Assembly (NCBI GenBank): GCA_030705745.1
Contig: JAUZPT010000142.1
Location: forward strand, 1 to 7,368
Direction: 5' to 3'
Source: Bacillota bacterium
GTDB taxonomy: Bacteria > Bacillota > Bacilli > Bacillales > Cytobacillaceae
DNA length: 7,368 bases
Shown here one piece after another: positions 6,515 to 7,368 of the stretch (the stretch's first letter is position 1; each line of letters opens with the position of its first letter). Under the pieces are notes generated by a model. That model was not told where the DNA came from, searched no databases, and saw only the letters and a program-made list of their open reading frames with translations. The position numbers and the translations under genes were made by a program.

Positions 6515-7368
6515 TTATCGAAAAATAGACGAAGCCATCCTCACGTAAGTGTGCCTCTTCCCGCGGACCACAATCGAATAGGCAAGGATATTTTCTGGTA
6601 CTGCAATTCCGGCAACCCCAGCATCTCCGATATGATACAAATCTGCTCCGGCCATTTTGCTATTAAGGGCAATTTGTCGAATGGTATCGACATCCGATCC
6701 TTCCTGGCTTGTTCCCGTGCTAAGCATGACAAGTGCCCCTTTTTCATGAACGCTATCAACCAGCTTAGCTGTTTTCTCAATCGTAAAACCAGGAATCGTA
6801 CCAGGTGACGGAAGCAAAATGATATCGGCGCCCGCTTCAACAAAGTTCTGAAGAACTTCTTCGCTCATCAGCTTGCTGCCTGTTTCGCCCGCCACACCCG
6901 CTCCATGCATTTTCCCAGCGATAATGAGGCCATCTTTTCCCAAAATGAATCTCGCCTTTTCAATCGCTTTTATTATTTCTGTATTTGATACTCCGGTTTT
7001 AGGATTTCCTGTTAAGCAAACGAAGTCGAAGCCGAGCTCTTTCGCTTTTTGTAATGATGCTTCAGTCGCAAGTCTGCCTTCAGGTAGGGCGTGCAACACT
7101 TCCAATTGCTCGACATTCACATCCACAGGTTCCAAATTGAGCCCGACAGGACGCCCCGTCATTTTTTTCAAAGACCTTATCAACGATTCAGGATTGTCAG
7201 TTGTAAATCCTTCCATGCTTGGGTGGAAAACATCAAAGAAATTCAACAAAATGAGATCGGTGCCAAACGCGGCCACCATTTCAGCATTGGTGACAGCAGG
7301 ATAATAGGGAGTAAAGCTGCCGATTACTTCGGCCACAATTGTCCTTCCTTCTGAAGCAAGAATCGACT
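6515..7368 (-). CDS. Uncharacterised TIM-barrel-type protein (DUF7916 / PEP-phosphonomutase-like), 5' end outside window
   Basis: 283 codons are visible, ending in TAA. The frame stays open to the window edge, with SILASEGRTIVAEVIG read from 7366; the first usable start inside (GTG at 7336) falls inside this conserved stretch, so the true start is beyond the window and probably some 20-30 residues are missing. Recurring motifs are TGRPVGLNLEPVD, LGFDFVCLTGNPKTGVSN, IIAGKMHGAGVAGETG, AGADIILLPSPGTIPG, STGTSQEGSD, MAGADLYHIGDAGVAGIAVP and RGKRHTYVRM near the C-terminus. The beta-strand/glycine pattern suggests a TIM barrel. I recall homologues in Firmicutes next to phosphotransferase-system sugar genes, variously labelled PEP phosphonomutase or haloacid dehalogenase-like; no reaction is established and the phosphonomutase label should not be trusted. 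No signal peptide is visible. No terminator separates it from the secG promoter, so some read-through into secG is possible. Confidence 0.85.
   Translation of the reverse strand, partial: SILASEGRTIVAEVIGSFTPYYPAVTNAEMVAAFGTDLILLNFFDVFHPSMEGFTTDNPESLIRSLKKMTGRPVGLNLEPVDVNVEQLEVLHALPEGRLATEASLQKAKELGFDFVCLTGNPKTGVSNTEIIKAIEKARFILGKDGLIIAGKMHGAGVAGETGSKLMSEEVLQNFVEAGADIILLPSPGTIPGFTIEKTAKLVDSVHEKGALVMLSTGTSQEGSDVDTIRQIALNSKMAGADLYHIGDAGVAGIAVPENILAYSIVVRGKRHTYVRMASSIFR

Noticed and set aside
7334..7336. GTG as the start of the right-hand gene
   Set aside because: The frame continues without a stop to the window edge and the residues upstream (SEGRTI) fit the family, so this GTG is an internal valine codon.

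Overview
The window looks like chromosomal DNA of a low-to-moderate-GC Gram-positive bacterium of the family Bacillaceae. The evidence is strong AGGAGG-type ribosome binding sites, sigma-A-like promoters, U-tailed terminators, and the gene order secG - est (carboxylesterase) - rnr (RNase R) - smpB - ssrA (tmRNA), which is the order known from Bacillus subtilis and relatives. Every gene I can support lies on the minus strand, so the text runs from high to low coordinates. I see no convincing gene on the plus strand. The genus cannot be fixed from this window alone.

Right end (6515-7368): the 3' part of a gene for an uncharacterised TIM-barrel-type protein (DUF7916 / PEP-phosphonomutase-like) whose start lies outside the window. 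Next comes secG (6168-6401) with its own extended -10 promoter (6444-6472) and a strong terminator (6126-6156). Between that terminator and est lies a gene-free stretch that holds five exact-length 20-bp tandem repeats (5981-6080) around the palindrome TCCGGA. This is the most unusual structure in the window.

Centre (2088-5801): est, rnr and smpB, closely spaced (27 bp, then 93 bp) and probably co-transcribed. rnr starts with TTG behind a perfect ribosome binding site. The rnr-smpB gap carries a possible weak hairpin. RNase R, SmpB and tmRNA work together in ribosome rescue: tmRNA-SmpB releases stalled ribosomes and tags the nascent peptide, and RNase R degrades the defective mRNA. ssrA (1586-1943) has its own near-consensus promoter 2065-2070/2043-2048, a leader of about 90 nt with two small hairpins, and encodes the tag (A)GKTNNNLAFAA. 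Its terminator hairpin uses the mature CCACCA 3' end as one arm.

Left (1-1478): a zinc-independent quinone oxidoreductase of the MDR superfamily with a terminator after it. Then comes an AT-rich stretch of unclear content with a second terminator. At the edge are a sigma-A-type promoter and the 5' half of a c-di-AMP (ydaO/yuaA-type) riboswitch, which must control a minus-strand gene just outside the window.

I found no wholly new gene system. The best leads are the 20-bp repeat array, the edge riboswitch, the overlap of tmRNA 3' end and terminator, and the uncharacterised right-hand gene.
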